Assembly: GCA_943331005.2 (NCBI GenBank) | Contig: CALQJX020000002.1 | Span: 1 to 64,000 of the forward strand | Length of the DNA stretch: 64,000 nt | Direction: 5' to 3' | From: Bordetella parapertussis | GTDB lineage: Bacteria; Bacteroidota; Bacteroidia; Chitinophagales; Chitinophagaceae | Shown: positions 18,808-27,927 of the stretch, in pieces | Layout: each line of letters starts with the position of its first letter | Numbering within the stretch: the first letter of the stretch is position 1 | Translations under genes and position numbers: made by a program | The notes under the pieces: model-generated | Told to the model about the DNA's origin: nothing | Seen by the model: the letters and a program-made list of their open reading frames with translations, nothing else | Database searches by the model: none

Positions 18808-18834
18808 AAAACGGGCCTTTACAGGGCCCGTTTT
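18808..18834 (+). terminator. Rho-independent terminator of topA
   Basis: A 10-bp stem, AAAACGGGCC (18808-18817) with GGCCCGTTTT (18825-18834), has a 7-nt loop. It ends 3 bp before the first possible ATG of the next gene. Confidence 0.8.
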
Positions 18835-18837
18835 GGA

Positions 18838-19776
18838 ATGTGTGACCCTAACCGTAACTTAGTGATGAACGAAAAGGACAGAATGCAAACTGACAAAGAG
18901 ATCTATGCGCTACTGCAATTGTTAGACGATCCGGACGACGAAATTTTTGACACAGTAGCCAACAAACTTGTTGACTACGGCACCTATATAATTCCAAGAC
19001 TGGAAAGCCTATGGGAATCTACTGCGGATGAATTACTGCAAGAGAGAATGAAGTTACTGATACACAGAGTACACTTCAACGATCTGCAGGAAGAAGTAAT
19101 AGACTGGGCTTCATCAGAAGAACCCGAATTGCTGCGCGGTGCTATATTGGTTGCTAAATACCAGCATCCTGACATTAATATACCTGCTTTACTTACCCAA
19201 TTCGATAAAATTCGCAGAAATGTATGGCTGGAACTCAACAACTACCTTACCCCTCTGGAACAGGTAAATGTGCTGAACAGCATCATCTATAACTATTACA
19301 AATTGGAAGGTCAGGAGCTTACAAAGCGTGATCCTCGTCATTTCTTCATTAATCAGGTACTTGATAGCAAGCAGGGCAACCCCTACTCCCTGGGCGTTTT
19401 GTACCTGGCCATTTGCGAAGTGCTTGATATTCCGGTATTCGCTGTAGACATACCACGACAATTTATATTAGCCTACATAGATACATTACATAGCTTTTTC
19501 AGTAACGACCCGGACGGACTACAGCAAATACAGTTTTATGTAGATCCTATAAGTGGCATGGCCTATACGCAGAAAGATCTGGATATGTATCTGCGCAAAA
19601 TAAAGGCAGCCGACAGAGATCACTACTTCAAACCATTAAGCAACCGAAGGATCATTTATAAGATGCTTGAAGAATTGAGTCTATGCTATGGATACAAACA
19701 GGAAAAAAGAAAGGCAGAAGACATTATTGTCTTAATGAAACTTATAATAAACGAAATGCAGGAAGAAGACAACTAG
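18838..19776 (+). CDS. SirB1-like transglutaminase-fold protein
   Basis: The frame encodes up to 312 residues. The N-terminal third is helical and HEAT-like. The middle and C-terminal parts match the SirB1/transglutaminase-core-2 family: a helix with NVLNSIIYN, then NPYSLGVLYLAICEVLDIPV, followed by PRQFILAY. The family's catalytic Cys appears replaced (Ser in NPYSLG), as in most SirB1 proteins, so enzymatic activity is doubtful. The first ATG at 18838 lies directly behind the topA terminator. ATGs at 18865 (MNEKDRM) and 18883 (MQTDKEI) are more plausible starts because they leave room for a leader. No signal peptide is seen, so the protein is cytoplasmic. The biological role is not established. 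Confidence 0.78.
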   Translation: MCDPNRNLVMNEKDRMQTDKEIYALLQLLDDPDDEIFDTVANKLVDYGTYIIPRLESLWESTADELLQERMKLLIHRVHFNDLQEEVIDWASSEEPELLRGAILVAKYQHPDINIPALLTQFDKIRRNVWLELNNYLTPLEQVNVLNSIIYNYYKLEGQELTKRDPRHFFINQVLDSKQGNPYSLGVLYLAICEVLDIPVFAVDIPRQFILAYIDTLHSFFSNDPDGLQQIQFYVDPISGMAYTQKDLDMYLRKIKAADRDHYFKPLSNRRIIYKMLEELSLCYGYKQEKRKAEDIIVLMKLIINEMQEEDN

Positions 19777-19812
19777 AATGTATTGCAATATTCTTCTCAA
19801 CATCCTGAGTTA

Positions 19813-19849
19813 TATAAAATGGCCCCTGAATTTCAGGGGCCATTTTATA
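19813..19849. terminator. Bidirectional terminator between the SirB1-like gene and the pseudogene
   Basis: A nearly perfect inverted repeat of about 17 bp, with core GGCCCCTGAA/TTCAGGGGCC and A/T flanks, serves both strands. It lies 36 bp after the plus-strand stop at 19776 and 26 bp past the minus-strand stop at 19876. Confidence 0.8.
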
Positions 19850-19875
19850 ATGTACAACGATAATGAATCTCTGAA

Positions 19876-20426
19876 TTATGGTTCAAAGACCAGACGTGTA
19901 GTATTGATATTTCCTGCTGCATCTGTGAATCTGCAAAGATACACACACCTGCCGTCATAGTAGTCGGAAGCTGCACCTGAGTAGAACCAGAGATCATTTC
20001 CCTTGTCAGTACCACCCTGCCATCAACAGAATAGATAACGCATGTGCCTTATGCTGCAGTATTAACGAAGATAGCGCCTGATGTTGGGTTAGGATAGATC
20101 GAGAATACATTTATCTGACCTTTAGTTGCACCAGCAAAAAATGGCTTTGCAACTACAGTATCTACGGTCATACTCTGTGTTGAGTAACAACCGGTACTTG
20201 GCACACGATAGGTTATTGCAACTGATCCTGTATTGATGCCATTCACAACACCACTAACTGAACCTACAGTAGCTATAGCTGTATTGCTGTTAGACCAAGT
20301 ACCGCTAGGAGATGTATTGGTAAGCGTAACCGAAGACCCAATAGCAACCTATGAAGCACCAGCTATTGAAGCAGGGTTTGCTTTTACAGTTATTGATGTT
20401 GTTTTATAACAGCCTGTGCTTGCATT
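19876..20426 (-). pseudogene. Decayed 3' fragment of a T9SS Ig-like surface protein
   Basis: Minus-strand reading gives the tail of a BIG2/Ig-like protein: STGCYKTTSITVKANPASI, then SGTWSNSNTAIATVGSVSG, TSVAITYR-like strands, and a T9SS domain beginning IYPNPTSGAIF. It is broken by an in-frame TAG at 20349-20351 and a TAA at 20049-20051. A frameshift around 19925-19950 moves the last part (GNINTTRLVFEP) to another frame, which ends at the TAA at 19876. The homology starts abruptly near 20426 inside a module, so the 5' part is lost. Further upstream, to 20667, the DNA is AT-rich and I recognise nothing in it. The modules match those of the left-edge gene and the giant protein. Confidence 0.85.
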
Positions 20427-20667
20427 TAAATTTTCTAATTTCATATCAACCTTTACGACTAAAAGCACCTATAATTAATTTGATATTTTGATGAATCACA
20501 TTCCATTCGCAATCCCACACATTGCCAATTTGTGCCCCAGAAAAATGCCTTGTTCTGTATAAATTGCCTCTATTTTTAGTGCAAAGCCTCCTTTACTAGA
20601 ATATTTAGGCGAAAAGCTGCTTAGTAAATCCTATACAGTAAAAATTGCGCTATTGCATATTGTAAAA

Positions 20668-21678
20668 TTACAATGTTATATGCTTTAGCAACCTATCTTT
20701 TATAATGTACAGCGGGGATGCTATAGCATTGATGTATTGAAAATTACCTTCACGATCATTTTTGATAGATAATTGAATGCCACTGGCCTCGCTTTGGATA
20801 GCATTTACTACATACTTACCGGATACCGTATCGAAGTATAAATATGGAGCACCAGAAGACCCAAATCGAAAATATCCTTTGATCAGGTACCTGTAACCAC
20901 CAAATAGATAGTTACCACCTATATCATCATTGAAAATTCCAAAATGATCCAATAATCCTTCTATCCTTGCTTCATTCAGCAATCTGCCTGTAGGGCCACT
21001 TGGCGAACTTTGCAGGCAATAAATAGCCTGAGTTTCATCTTCCAAAAAATCAAAATTCACCGAAATAGAAGGTATCTTATCTATTATCTCCCGGGGGGTG
21101 TCTACAATTCTGTAAAGTGCAATATCTTCTTCATAAAATGCTTCTACCAGTTCTACAGGCAACAAAAATGTATTTTTTCTGGAATCATTGTCAAATAACA
21201 TCTGAGTACTATCGAACATTTGAGTCAAACGTTCATCATTATAGAAACTGTTATTTTTGAATTGAAAAACCAGATGAGGATTACATATTTTTTTTTCTGC
21301 AAGAGTTACCCATCTGGTATCAAATCTCTTTTGTTTCAGAATATTGGCAATAGTATGAAGAATAGCAGGATCGTTGTTTACCAGATGTTTCTTTTGTGTA
21401 TATTCATCTGTATGATAGTATTGATCCATCATCCTGCTTTGGGAACCGTCTAACTTCGGAAAGATCTCATTCCTGTACATTTCCACATCCACAGATCTGA
21501 AAAAACCTGATTGTATGCGCAGATTATGAGCAACACTTAAAAAATAGCCATTACCTATATGAAAGGCAGATATATTATTCTCAAATGTTCTTTTATTAGG
21601 CTCTTCAATGTTATATATCCACATAATACGATGTAAAGGAGATGTATCTTCATCTATAAGTGACAATTTCCTGTTCAT
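20668..21678 (-). CDS. Orphan trypsin-like serine protease, no signal peptide
   Basis: A 336-residue protein with a chymotrypsin-fold pattern and a complete candidate triad: His51 in LSVAHNLR, Asp185 in EEDIALYRI, and Ser275 in FGSSGAPYL (GxSGxP motif). There is no signal peptide or membrane segment, so it is predicted to act inside the cell, which is unusual for this fold. The frame extends to an ATG at 21717. The ATG at 21678 is preferred because a perfect GGAGG lies just upstream of it, the only such site I noticed in the window. No partner gene is visible: a pseudogene is on one side and ruvX on the other. Overall similarity is not recognised beyond the triad. A role in stress or defence is speculation. 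Confidence 0.65.
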   Translation of the reverse strand: MNRKLSLIDEDTSPLHRIMWIYNIEEPNKRTFENNISAFHIGNGYFLSVAHNLRIQSGFFRSVDVEMYRNEIFPKLDGSQSRMMDQYYHTDEYTQKKHLVNNDPAILHTIANILKQKRFDTRWVTLAEKKICNPHLVFQFKNNSFYNDERLTQMFDSTQMLFDNDSRKNTFLLPVELVEAFYEEDIALYRIVDTPREIIDKIPSISVNFDFLEDETQAIYCLQSSPSGPTGRLLNEARIEGLLDHFGIFNDDIGGNYLFGGYRYLIKGYFRFGSSGAPYLYFDTVSGKYVVNAIQSEASGIQLSIKNDREGNFQYINAIASPLYIIKDRLLKHITL

Positions 21679-21685
21679 AATATCG

Positions 21686-21690
21686 CCTCC
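21686..21690 (-). promoter_or_regulatory. Shine-Dalgarno site GGAGG of the orphan protease
   Basis: On the minus strand GGAGG lies 7 nt upstream of the ATG at 21678. Bacteroidota genes normally lack such sites, and none of the neighbours has one. It both decides the start and hints at a foreign origin. Confidence 0.6.
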
Positions 21691-21837
21691 AAAATTTTCA
21701 TTCAAATGCAGAAACATATGCTTTAACCGTATTTAGAGAATTAAAAAAACACCGGGAGATAAAAATAAGACTATTAGACATAAAAATCACTGTTCAGAAT
21801 CAAGTTAAAGCCGGATACTAAGTACAGCTATCTGACA

Positions 21838-21845
21838 TACATTTG
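21838..21845 (+). promoter_or_regulatory. -7 promoter box upstream of ruvX
   Basis: TACATTTG matches TAnnTTTG and lies 24 nt before the TTG start of ruvX at 21870. Confidence 0.55.
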
Positions 21846-21869
21846 TAACTACAAATAAAGCACATCACT

Positions 21870-22283
21870 TTGGCAAGGATCTTAGCTCTGGATATTGGAA
21901 AGAAAAGGACTGGAATAGCAGCTACTGACCCCCTGCAAATAATAGCTACAGCACTTACTACTGTAGAAACCGGAGAATTGATAGGTTATCTAAAAAAATA
22001 CATAGCTGCAGAGCAAGTAGAAAAAGTGATAGTTGGTTATCCGCTCAATTTTGATGACAGCCCGACAGACGCAACGCCCATAGTAGAAAAATTCATAGTG
22101 AAGTTTGGTAACGTGTATCCAGATATGCCGGTAATAAAGACCGACGAAAGAATGACCTCGAAAATGGCTTCCAGAGAAATATCGGGTATGGGACTAAAAA
22201 AGAAAGACCGCGAACAAAAAGAACTGATAGATGCAGTGAGCGCAGTAATGATGCTGCAAGAATATCTGGAACACCACACCTGA
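21870..22283 (+). CDS. ruvX: RuvX/YqgF-family Holliday junction resolvase-like protein
   Basis: A 137-residue RNase H-fold protein beginning at TTG. Conserved features are ILALDIGKKRTGIA (first catalytic Asp), VEKVIVGYPLN, DERMTS and the C-terminal DAVSAVMMLQEYL (last catalytic Asp). The family is implicated in Holliday junction resolution and/or processing of the 16S rRNA 5' end. Length is typical. kdtA follows after 40 bp with no terminator between, so the two genes are probably co-transcribed. Confidence 0.9.
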   Translation: MARILALDIGKKRTGIAATDPLQIIATALTTVETGELIGYLKKYIAAEQVEKVIVGYPLNFDDSPTDATPIVEKFIVKFGNVYPDMPVIKTDERMTSKMASREISGMGLKKKDREQKELIDAVSAVMMLQEYLEHHT

Positions 22284-22323
22284 ACAAAAAACCATAATTT
22301 TCCTCAATCATTCAAGATCTGAA

Positions 22324-23574
22324 ATGTTGGCTGTTTATAATTTCTTTTTAGCTCTGTACCGCGCCGGAATAGGCATAAGTGCGTTATACAACAATAAGGC
22401 TGCACTATGGATAGAAGGAAGGAAAAACTGGAAACAGCAACTGATTGCCGCTACAAATGACAATGAAAAGCGCATTTGGATCCACTGTTCTTCTTTGGGA
22501 GAATTTGAACAGGGACGTCCTTTGATAGAATTACTGAAACAACAATATCCAACCTATAAAATATTGCTCACTTTCTTCTCCCCATCGGGCTATGAAGCAT
22601 GTAAGAACTATAAAGGAGCAGATACTATCATGTATCTGCCAATCGATAGTAAAAAGAATGCGGAAACTTTCATTACTATTTCAAAACCTGCTCTGGCAAT
22701 TTTTGTAAAATATGAGTTCTGGCATTATTACCTGAATGAACTAAAAACTCAAAACATACCAACATTAGTTATTGCTTCCGCCTTCAGAAAAGAGCAAGCG
22801 TTCTTTAAATGGTATGGTGGGTTCTTCAGAAAAATGCTATCCTGTTTTACTCAGATCCATGTACAGGATAGCCTCTCTGCACAATTGCTGCAGCATATAG
22901 GTTATCATGAAAATGTGATCGTAACAGGAGACACCCGATATGACAGGGTATCTGCTATTTCTGCAGGAATCCGAACGATACCTGAGGCCGAAACTTTTAA
23001 GGGAAGTTGTAAAGTATTGATCGCAGGCAGTACCTGGCCAGAAGATGAAGAATTGCTGCACAAATGTATAACTACCCTACACGATGAATGGAAACTGATC
23101 ATAGCACCGCACGAGGTACACAGCAAACACATTCAACAGATCGTGCAGCTTTTTGGTAAAGAGTCTGTTCTTTTCTCTCAGTTGGCCACCAGCAACGCAC
23201 TCTACAACAAAAGAATTCTTATCATAGATAACATAGGCATGTTATCCAGCCTGTATGCATATGGTGACATAGCCTATGTGGGTGGCGGCTTTCAGAAAGG
23301 AGGGATTCATAACACATTGGAGCCTGCAGTATTTGGCATTCCTGTGGTCATTGGGCCAGTGTATCGCAAATTTGTAGAGGCAGTAAGTTTGGTAAAGGCA
23401 GGGGCAGTTTTCCCGGCAAAAGACGAATATGATGCTAAAAAGATTATTGCGCAACTGGTTAGTGATAACCAACTGCGCAATAACATCCTCATTGTTCTGC
23501 AACAATTTATGAAAGATAATACCGGAGCCGCTGCACGAATCTTAACAGCTATCAGTAATAACAAACTACTCTGA
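22324..23574 (+). CDS. kdtA: 3-deoxy-D-manno-octulosonic acid (Kdo) transferase
   Basis: A 416-residue GT30-family glycosyltransferase. It adds Kdo from CMP-Kdo to lipid A precursor at the inner face of the cytoplasmic membrane. An N-terminal membrane-anchoring helix (LAVYNFFLALYRAGI) is followed by HCSSLGEFEQGRPL with the catalytic Glu. The C-terminal domain has IAGSTWPEDE, IIAPHEVH, and AYVGGGFQKGGIHNTLEPA, which binds the nucleotide sugar. It is probably in an operon with ruvX. It converges on the serine dehydratase gene with 2 bp between stop codons. It implies that the organism makes a Kdo-containing lipopolysaccharide. Confidence 0.93.
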   Translation: MLAVYNFFLALYRAGIGISALYNNKAALWIEGRKNWKQQLIAATNDNEKRIWIHCSSLGEFEQGRPLIELLKQQYPTYKILLTFFSPSGYEACKNYKGADTIMYLPIDSKKNAETFITISKPALAIFVKYEFWHYYLNELKTQNIPTLVIASAFRKEQAFFKWYGGFFRKMLSCFTQIHVQDSLSAQLLQHIGYHENVIVTGDTRYDRVSAISAGIRTIPEAETFKGSCKVLIAGSTWPEDEELLHKCITTLHDEWKLIIAPHEVHSKHIQQIVQLFGKESVLFSQLATSNALYNKRILIIDNIGMLSSLYAYGDIAYVGGGFQKGGIHNTLEPAVFGIPVVIGPVYRKFVEAVSLVKAGAVFPAKDEYDAKKIIAQLVSDNQLRNNILIVLQQFMKDNTGAAARILTAISNNKLL

Positions 23575-23576
23575 CC

Positions 23577-25001
23577 CTAACACTCGCTGAGGCCTAACGG
23601 TACCTGTATTGCAAGGCCACCCTCGGCTGTTTCTTTGTATTTGTGATTCATATCCAACGCTGTTTCATACATGGTATTAACCACGTTATCGAGCGTTATT
23701 CTTGCTTTCTCCGGATTGCTCTGTAATGCCAGCTGCGATGCGGTTATAGCCTTTATAGCGCCCATAGTATTGCGCTCAATGCATGGCACCTGTACCAAAC
23801 CACCTACCGGGTCGCAGGTAAGCCCCAGATGATGTTCCATAGCGATCTCAGCAGCCATCAGGCACTGATCTACATTGCCACCCAGAGCCTCTGTAAGGGC
23901 AGCAGCGGCCATAGAAGATGACACACCTATTTCGGCCTGGCAACCACCCATAGCTGCAGATAAGGTTGCACCCTTCTTGAAAATGCTACCAATCTCTGAT
24001 GCTGTGAGCAGGAAGTTGATGATCTTATCTTCATCATTACCATCGCAAAAAGCAATAAAATACTGTAGTACTGCCGGCACAACACCTGCTGCTCCATTTG
24101 TAGGTGCTGTTACCACCCTGCTGAAAGAGGCATTCTCTTCGTTTACGGCAAGCGCAAAACAACTAACCCAATCTAGTGTTGTTTGGAAAGATTGCTTACC
24201 ATCTTTTATAACCTGCAGCCACTCATCGTAATTTGTATATGTTTTACTTTCGGTGAGTTTGGCATTGAGACCAAATGCACGCCTCACCACCCTGAGCCCA
24301 CCTGGCAACTCCCCTCCTATGTGGCAACCACGATAGATACATTCTCGCATAACCTGCCATATCTTCAGTACTCCCTTTCGGGTCTCTTCCTCGCTGCGCC
24401 AGGTCTTTTCATTCTCCATTACTACTCCGGAAATGTTGAGTCCTGTTTTCTGACAGGCAGCCAACAGATACTCTGCCTTTTCTATAGGATATGGCAAATG
24501 CACAAAATCACCACTACCACCCTCTTCACCCTCTTTAACCACAAAGCCTCCTCCTATAGAAAAGTAGGTCTCTGCTATTTCCTGCCCATCGCTGAAAGAG
24601 CATAGAAAGGTGAGCGCATTGGGATGATATTGCAAACTCTCACTGAACAGAAAAACAACGTCTTTAGCGGGATCAAAAGCAAGATCTTTCTCGCCACTTA
24701 GCGAAAGTACCTTTTCTGCACCTATCTGTGCAATGCGTGGCGTTATAAGATTGACATCAAAAGTCACAGGGTCTTCTCCACAAAGTCCCAGTATTACAGC
24801 AACGTCTGTACCATGCCCCTTGCCCGTTTTTGCCAGAGAACCATATAATAGCACCTTAACATGCAACACTTTATCTATACCCTTAGCTTTTATGCTTTCT
24901 ATAAAGCGTAGTGCAGCCCGCCATGGACCTAATGTATGAGAACTGCTTGGACCAACTCCTATCTTAAATATGTCGAATACCGATATGCTTTCCTTGCTCA
25001 A
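23577..25001 (-). CDS. sdaA: L-serine ammonia-lyase, single-chain [4Fe-4S] type
   Basis: A 474-residue enzyme that deaminates L-serine to pyruvate and ammonia in the cytoplasm. The N-terminal beta-like domain has [20 protein letters not shown]. The alpha domain has [15 protein letters not shown] and the cluster-binding cysteines within [21 protein letters not shown] and QVPCIERN. The frame can be extended to a TTG at 25049, but that codon sits inside a TATATTTG promoter box. The TTG at 25001 gives the normal N-terminus ([10 protein letters not shown]) and a leader of about 40 nt. It converges with kdtA. Confidence 0.9.
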   Translation of the reverse strand: MSKESISVFDIFKIGVGPSSSHTLGPWRAALRFIESIKAKGIDKVLHVKVLLYGSLAKTGKGHGTDVAVILGLCGEDPVTFDVNLITPRIAQIGAEKVLSLSGEKDLAFDPAKDVVFLFSESLQYHPNALTFLCSFSDGQEIAETYFSIGGGFVVKEGEEGGSGDFVHLPYPIEKAEYLLAACQKTGLNISGVVMENEKTWRSEEETRKGVLKIWQVMRECIYRGCHIGGELPGGLRVVRRAFGLNAKLTESKTYTNYDEWLQVIKDGKQSFQTTLDWVSCFALAVNEENASFSRVVTAPTNGAAGVVPAVLQYFIAFCDGNDEDKIINFLLTASEIGSIFKKGATLSAAMGGCQAEIGVSSSMAAAALTEALGGNVDQCLMAAEIAMEHHLGLTCDPVGGLVQVPCIERNTMGAIKAITASQLALQSNPEKARITLDNVVNTMYETALDMNHKYKETAEGGLAIQVPLGLSEC

Positions 25002-25046
25002 AACTAACTTTTGAAATAAATAAAAAAAGGGGAAAAACTCCCCACA

Positions 25047-25054
25047 CAAATATA
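25047..25054 (-). promoter_or_regulatory. -7 promoter box for the serine ammonia-lyase gene
   Basis: TATATTTG on the minus strand is a perfect TAnnTTTG. It lies 45 nt upstream of the chosen TTG start at 25001 and overlaps the longer candidate start at 25049. Confidence 0.6.
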
Positions 25055-25125
25055 GTGCCTGTAACCTTTAAAAAGTGCAAAAATGAATTACTCAGACAAT
25101 ACCTGAATAATAAATTATCGCAAGC

Positions 25126-25707
25126 ATGCCAATAAAGCAGTTAGCGTTCAAAATATTCAGTAAATTGGGTTTAGATATAAGGCAGATGAGCCTGAGAACA
25201 TACTTCATTTTTGCAGTAGCATTTATAGGATTATTGTCGGCATGCCTCACATACGGCCAACAAACCATGCTAATGGGTAAGGTCGTTAGATCAGATGATG
25301 CAGCAATTTCTGGTGCAGCAATTTTAATACATAGTAAGTGCAGTAACGTAGTTGCCATTTCTGACAGTCTGGGATTATTTGCTACAGATATGATTGATGC
25401 CGGAGATTACAAAATGAAAATAGTGATCGGTGATAAAACTATGAAAGCCGACAAATTACATTTGCAGATAAACAGCAACATAAAATCATATTACATAATA
25501 TCTGTCAGCAAAAAGAAGGTTACTACCAAAGTCACAAACAACGATCCATTTATAGCAAGCCGCATACATAGTCTTGGGAAAGAGCACATTATAGATCATC
25601 GAAAAGGAAGAATGCGATTTTTTAAATTAAAGAACAAAAACGATTCAACTGATGTTTATATCCCACTTTATCAATCTGTAGCGCCTATAAATCCGGGCAT
25701 GAAATAA
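25126..25707 (+). CDS. Small exported or lipid-anchored protein with a CarboxypepD_reg-like domain
   Basis: A protein of up to 193 residues. A hydrophobic segment (TYFIFAVAFIGLLSAC) is followed at about residues 48-110 by a beta-sandwich-like domain (LMGKVVRSDDAAISGAAIL, then GLFATDMIDAGDYKMKIVIG) of the carboxypeptidase-regulatory type. The C-terminal 70 residues are basic and unrecognised. If translation starts at the ATG at 25186, the N-terminus becomes a conventional signal with lipobox LSAC, making it a lipoprotein. With the ATG at 25126 a 20-residue basic extension precedes it. Function is unknown. A protease gene (ctpA-like) follows after 114 bp with its own promoter box. Confidence 0.6.
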   Translation: MPIKQLAFKIFSKLGLDIRQMSLRTYFIFAVAFIGLLSACLTYGQQTMLMGKVVRSDDAAISGAAILIHSKCSNVVAISDSLGLFATDMIDAGDYKMKIVIGDKTMKADKLHLQINSNIKSYYIISVSKKKVTTKVTNNDPFIASRIHSLGKEHIIDHRKGRMRFFKLKNKNDSTDVYIPLYQSVAPINPGMK

Positions 25708-25797
25708 ATGTGATATTATTATTTGAATACTGAGAATGAGCTTGACAAATGTGGATAAAAGTTTAATATTAACTTTTCAGCCACATGCAATTTACCG

Positions 25798-25805
25798 TAA
25801 CTTTG
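25798..25805 (+). promoter_or_regulatory. -7 promoter box upstream of the CtpA-like protease gene
   Basis: TAACTTTG matches TAnnTTTG and ends 16 nt before the ATG at 25822, which gives a short leader. Confidence 0.55.
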
Positions 25806-25821
25806 CGCTATCGATTGGACG

Positions 25822-27465
25822 ATGGAAGCTAACAGACGGGATAGAAATAAAGCATTAACCCCACTATATTATTCACTGGTATTGATCTCTGGCATGGCTC
25901 TGGGATTCAATATGCGCGATTCTTTGCGCAATAAAAGGGACATTGAAACTGTAATACAGCGAAATGACCGACTGGAGGAAATTATAGGGCTCATTAAAGA
26001 GAAATATGTAGATACGGTAAATACCAATCGCCTGTACGAAGATGCCGTAACGGGCATATTATCTCCACTAGACCCACATACAGTATACATACCTGCCGAT
26101 GAATTGCAGGAAGTAAATGACGATCTTGGCGGCGGCTTTTCGGGCATTGGTGTTGAGTTCTCAATTCTTCGCGATACGATAGAAGTAACCTCTGTTGTAG
26201 AAAAAGGCCCTGCTGATAAGTCGGGAGTTGTAACCGGAGATCAGATAATAAAAGTAGGTGATAGTCTTGTTGCAGGAAATGGCATTTCATCTGAAGGAAT
26301 AATGGGGCTGTTGAGAGGTGCGCAAAACAGTGTGGTAGATATAACCTTCAGAAAAGTTACAGATGGCAAACTGAAGAAAACAGACATAACCAGAGGTATA
26401 ATACCTATTTACAGTATAGATGCTGCACTAATGCTGGATGAAAAAACCGGCTATATTAAGATAAACCGTTTCAGCGCCACCACTTACGAAGAGTTTTGCA
26501 AAGCAATGACCCAGCTAAAAAAAGCCGGAGCTACTCAAATGGTACTGGACCTGAGAGATAACCCCGGGGGATATCTGGATGCAGCAACCAATATATCTGA
26601 TGATTTTCTGGATAAAGATAAACTGATAGTGTATACCAGCGGCCGCAATAGCGAGCGTGCTGAGTATAATGCAAATGAAGAAGGTAGTTTTGAACAGGGC
26701 AAGCTGGCAATTCTGGTTGATGAAAGTTCTGCTTCTGCAAGCGAGATCCTGGCAGGTGCCATTCAGGACTGGGACAGAGGTGTGATAATAGGCAGGAGAA
26801 CATATGGCAAGGGGCTGGTACAGGAACAATATGAAATGCCGGATGGCGCTGCATTGCGGCTCACTACGGCTAAATATTACACACCATCAGGCCGTAGCAT
26901 TCAGCGATCTTTTGCCAATGGCAAGGATGACTATCACAAAGACTTTGAGAAAAGACTGGAGAATGGAGAACTAACTGGTAAAGATGCCGTATCACCTGCA
27001 GATACTACACCGTACTACACTGCGAACAGGCGTATTGTATATGGTGGTGGCGGTATAAAACCAGATATTTATGTTCCCTACGACACCTCAAGATGGTCTA
27101 CCCCACTCATCAATATGGCTTTCAGCCAGGAAATGAAAACTGCAATCTGGGACTATTTCATTCAGAACAGGAATACTTTCAATTTTAAGAATATAACCGA
27201 CTTTACCCGTACTTTCAAGGGAGCTCATCAAGTGATCAGTAAGTATATAGCTATGCTACCTGCCAATGAAAGAAAATCATTCCAGAAGCACTTTACACCT
27301 CCTGCCAATCAGCAATATTTCAGCAACCAGATAAAAGCAGAACTTGCACGTTACCTGTTTAGAGAAAATGGTTACTATTCTGTAAAGCTAAAGGACGATA
27401 ATGTGGTAAATAAAGCACTGTCTGTGCTGAACAGTACACAATATGCTAAAGTACTGAACCAATAG
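25822..27465 (+). CDS. ctpA: C-terminal processing peptidase, S41 family (CtpA/Prc)
   Basis: A 547-residue serine protease with an N-terminal membrane anchor (residues about 13-31). It has the S41 N-domain (SPLDPHTVYIPADELQE) and a PDZ domain at about residues 90-175 (GFSGIGVEFS, ADKSGVVTGDQIIKVG). The catalytic core has LDLRDNPGGYLDAA, Ser303 in ESSASASEILAGA and Lys330 in RTYGKGLVQEQ, the Ser/Lys dyad of tail-specific proteases. It should cleave periplasmic or membrane proteins near their C-termini. About 150 residues follow the core. It converges on the HsdR_N-like gene with 3 bp between stop codons. Confidence 0.92.
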   Translation: MEANRRDRNKALTPLYYSLVLISGMALGFNMRDSLRNKRDIETVIQRNDRLEEIIGLIKEKYVDTVNTNRLYEDAVTGILSPLDPHTVYIPADELQEVNDDLGGGFSGIGVEFSILRDTIEVTSVVEKGPADKSGVVTGDQIIKVGDSLVAGNGISSEGIMGLLRGAQNSVVDITFRKVTDGKLKKTDITRGIIPIYSIDAALMLDEKTGYIKINRFSATTYEEFCKAMTQLKKAGATQMVLDLRDNPGGYLDAATNISDDFLDKDKLIVYTSGRNSERAEYNANEEGSFEQGKLAILVDESSASASEILAGAIQDWDRGVIIGRRTYGKGLVQEQYEMPDGAALRLTTAKYYTPSGRSIQRSFANGKDDYHKDFEKRLENGELTGKDAVSPADTTPYYTANRRIVYGGGGIKPDIYVPYDTSRWSTPLINMAFSQEMKTAIWDYFIQNRNTFNFKNITDFTRTFKGAHQVISKYIAMLPANERKSFQKHFTPPANQQYFSNQIKAELARYLFRENGYYSVKLKDDNVVNKALSVLNSTQYAKVLNQ

Positions 27466-27468
27466 TGT

Positions 27469-27921
27469 TTACATCTGATTTTTACTGAAATCAGGGAGAT
27501 CGGTGAGCCAACTGATATTGGATAGATTACCTGCATCTGCACAAAATGCCTGATGCCCGTTTGTAAGCAACCAATACCTGCACTGAACAACAGAGTGATA
27601 ACTTAATAACTGAAACAAGGTTTCTTCAGTAATTGGCACCTCCGGTTTTTTACACTCTACCAGCATCCATGGTTTGTGTTCTCTGTCGTGAACAACAATA
27701 TCATATCTCTTGCTCATATTACCAACCTGTATAGTTTTTTCCACTGCCAGCAAAGCCATAGGATACTTCAACTTCCTGATAAGGAGTTGTAATATATATT
27801 GACGCACGTGCTCTTCGGGGGTGAGCACCAGCCATTTCCTGCGTATGGGGTCAAATACACTGGTGCGCCCTTCTGTGTTGCGCATTTTCAATTGAATATC
27901 TCCAAAATCGAGCGAGATCAT
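27469..27921 (-). CDS. Orphan HsdR N-terminal-type nuclease-domain protein
   Basis: A 150-residue protein made only of the type I restriction HsdR_N_2-like domain. FDPIRRKWLVLTPEEHVRQ and LEKTIQ-like strands lead to the PD-(D/E)xK signature YDIVVHD, then MLVECKKP (Asp, then Glu-x-Lys). There is no helicase domain and no hsdM or hsdS gene in the window. Stand-alone copies are common in Bacteroidota genomes and their role is not established. A GTG at 27948 extends the frame, but a -7 box lies between it and the ATG at 27921, so the latter is chosen. Confidence 0.8.
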   Translation of the reverse strand: MISLDFGDIQLKMRNTEGRTSVFDPIRRKWLVLTPEEHVRQYILQLLIRKLKYPMALLAVEKTIQVGNMSKRYDIVVHDREHKPWMLVECKKPEVPITEETLFQLLSYHSVVQCRYWLLTNGHQAFCADAGNLSNISWLTDLPDFSKNQM

Positions 27922-27927
27922 ATTTAC

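Noticed and set aside
20427..20667. Possible coding remnant on the minus strand (about 45 open codons containing KGGFALKIEAIYTEQG)
   Set aside because: It has no clear start and no recognisable family, and it runs into a stop near 20510. It could be a decayed gene piece but cannot be supported.
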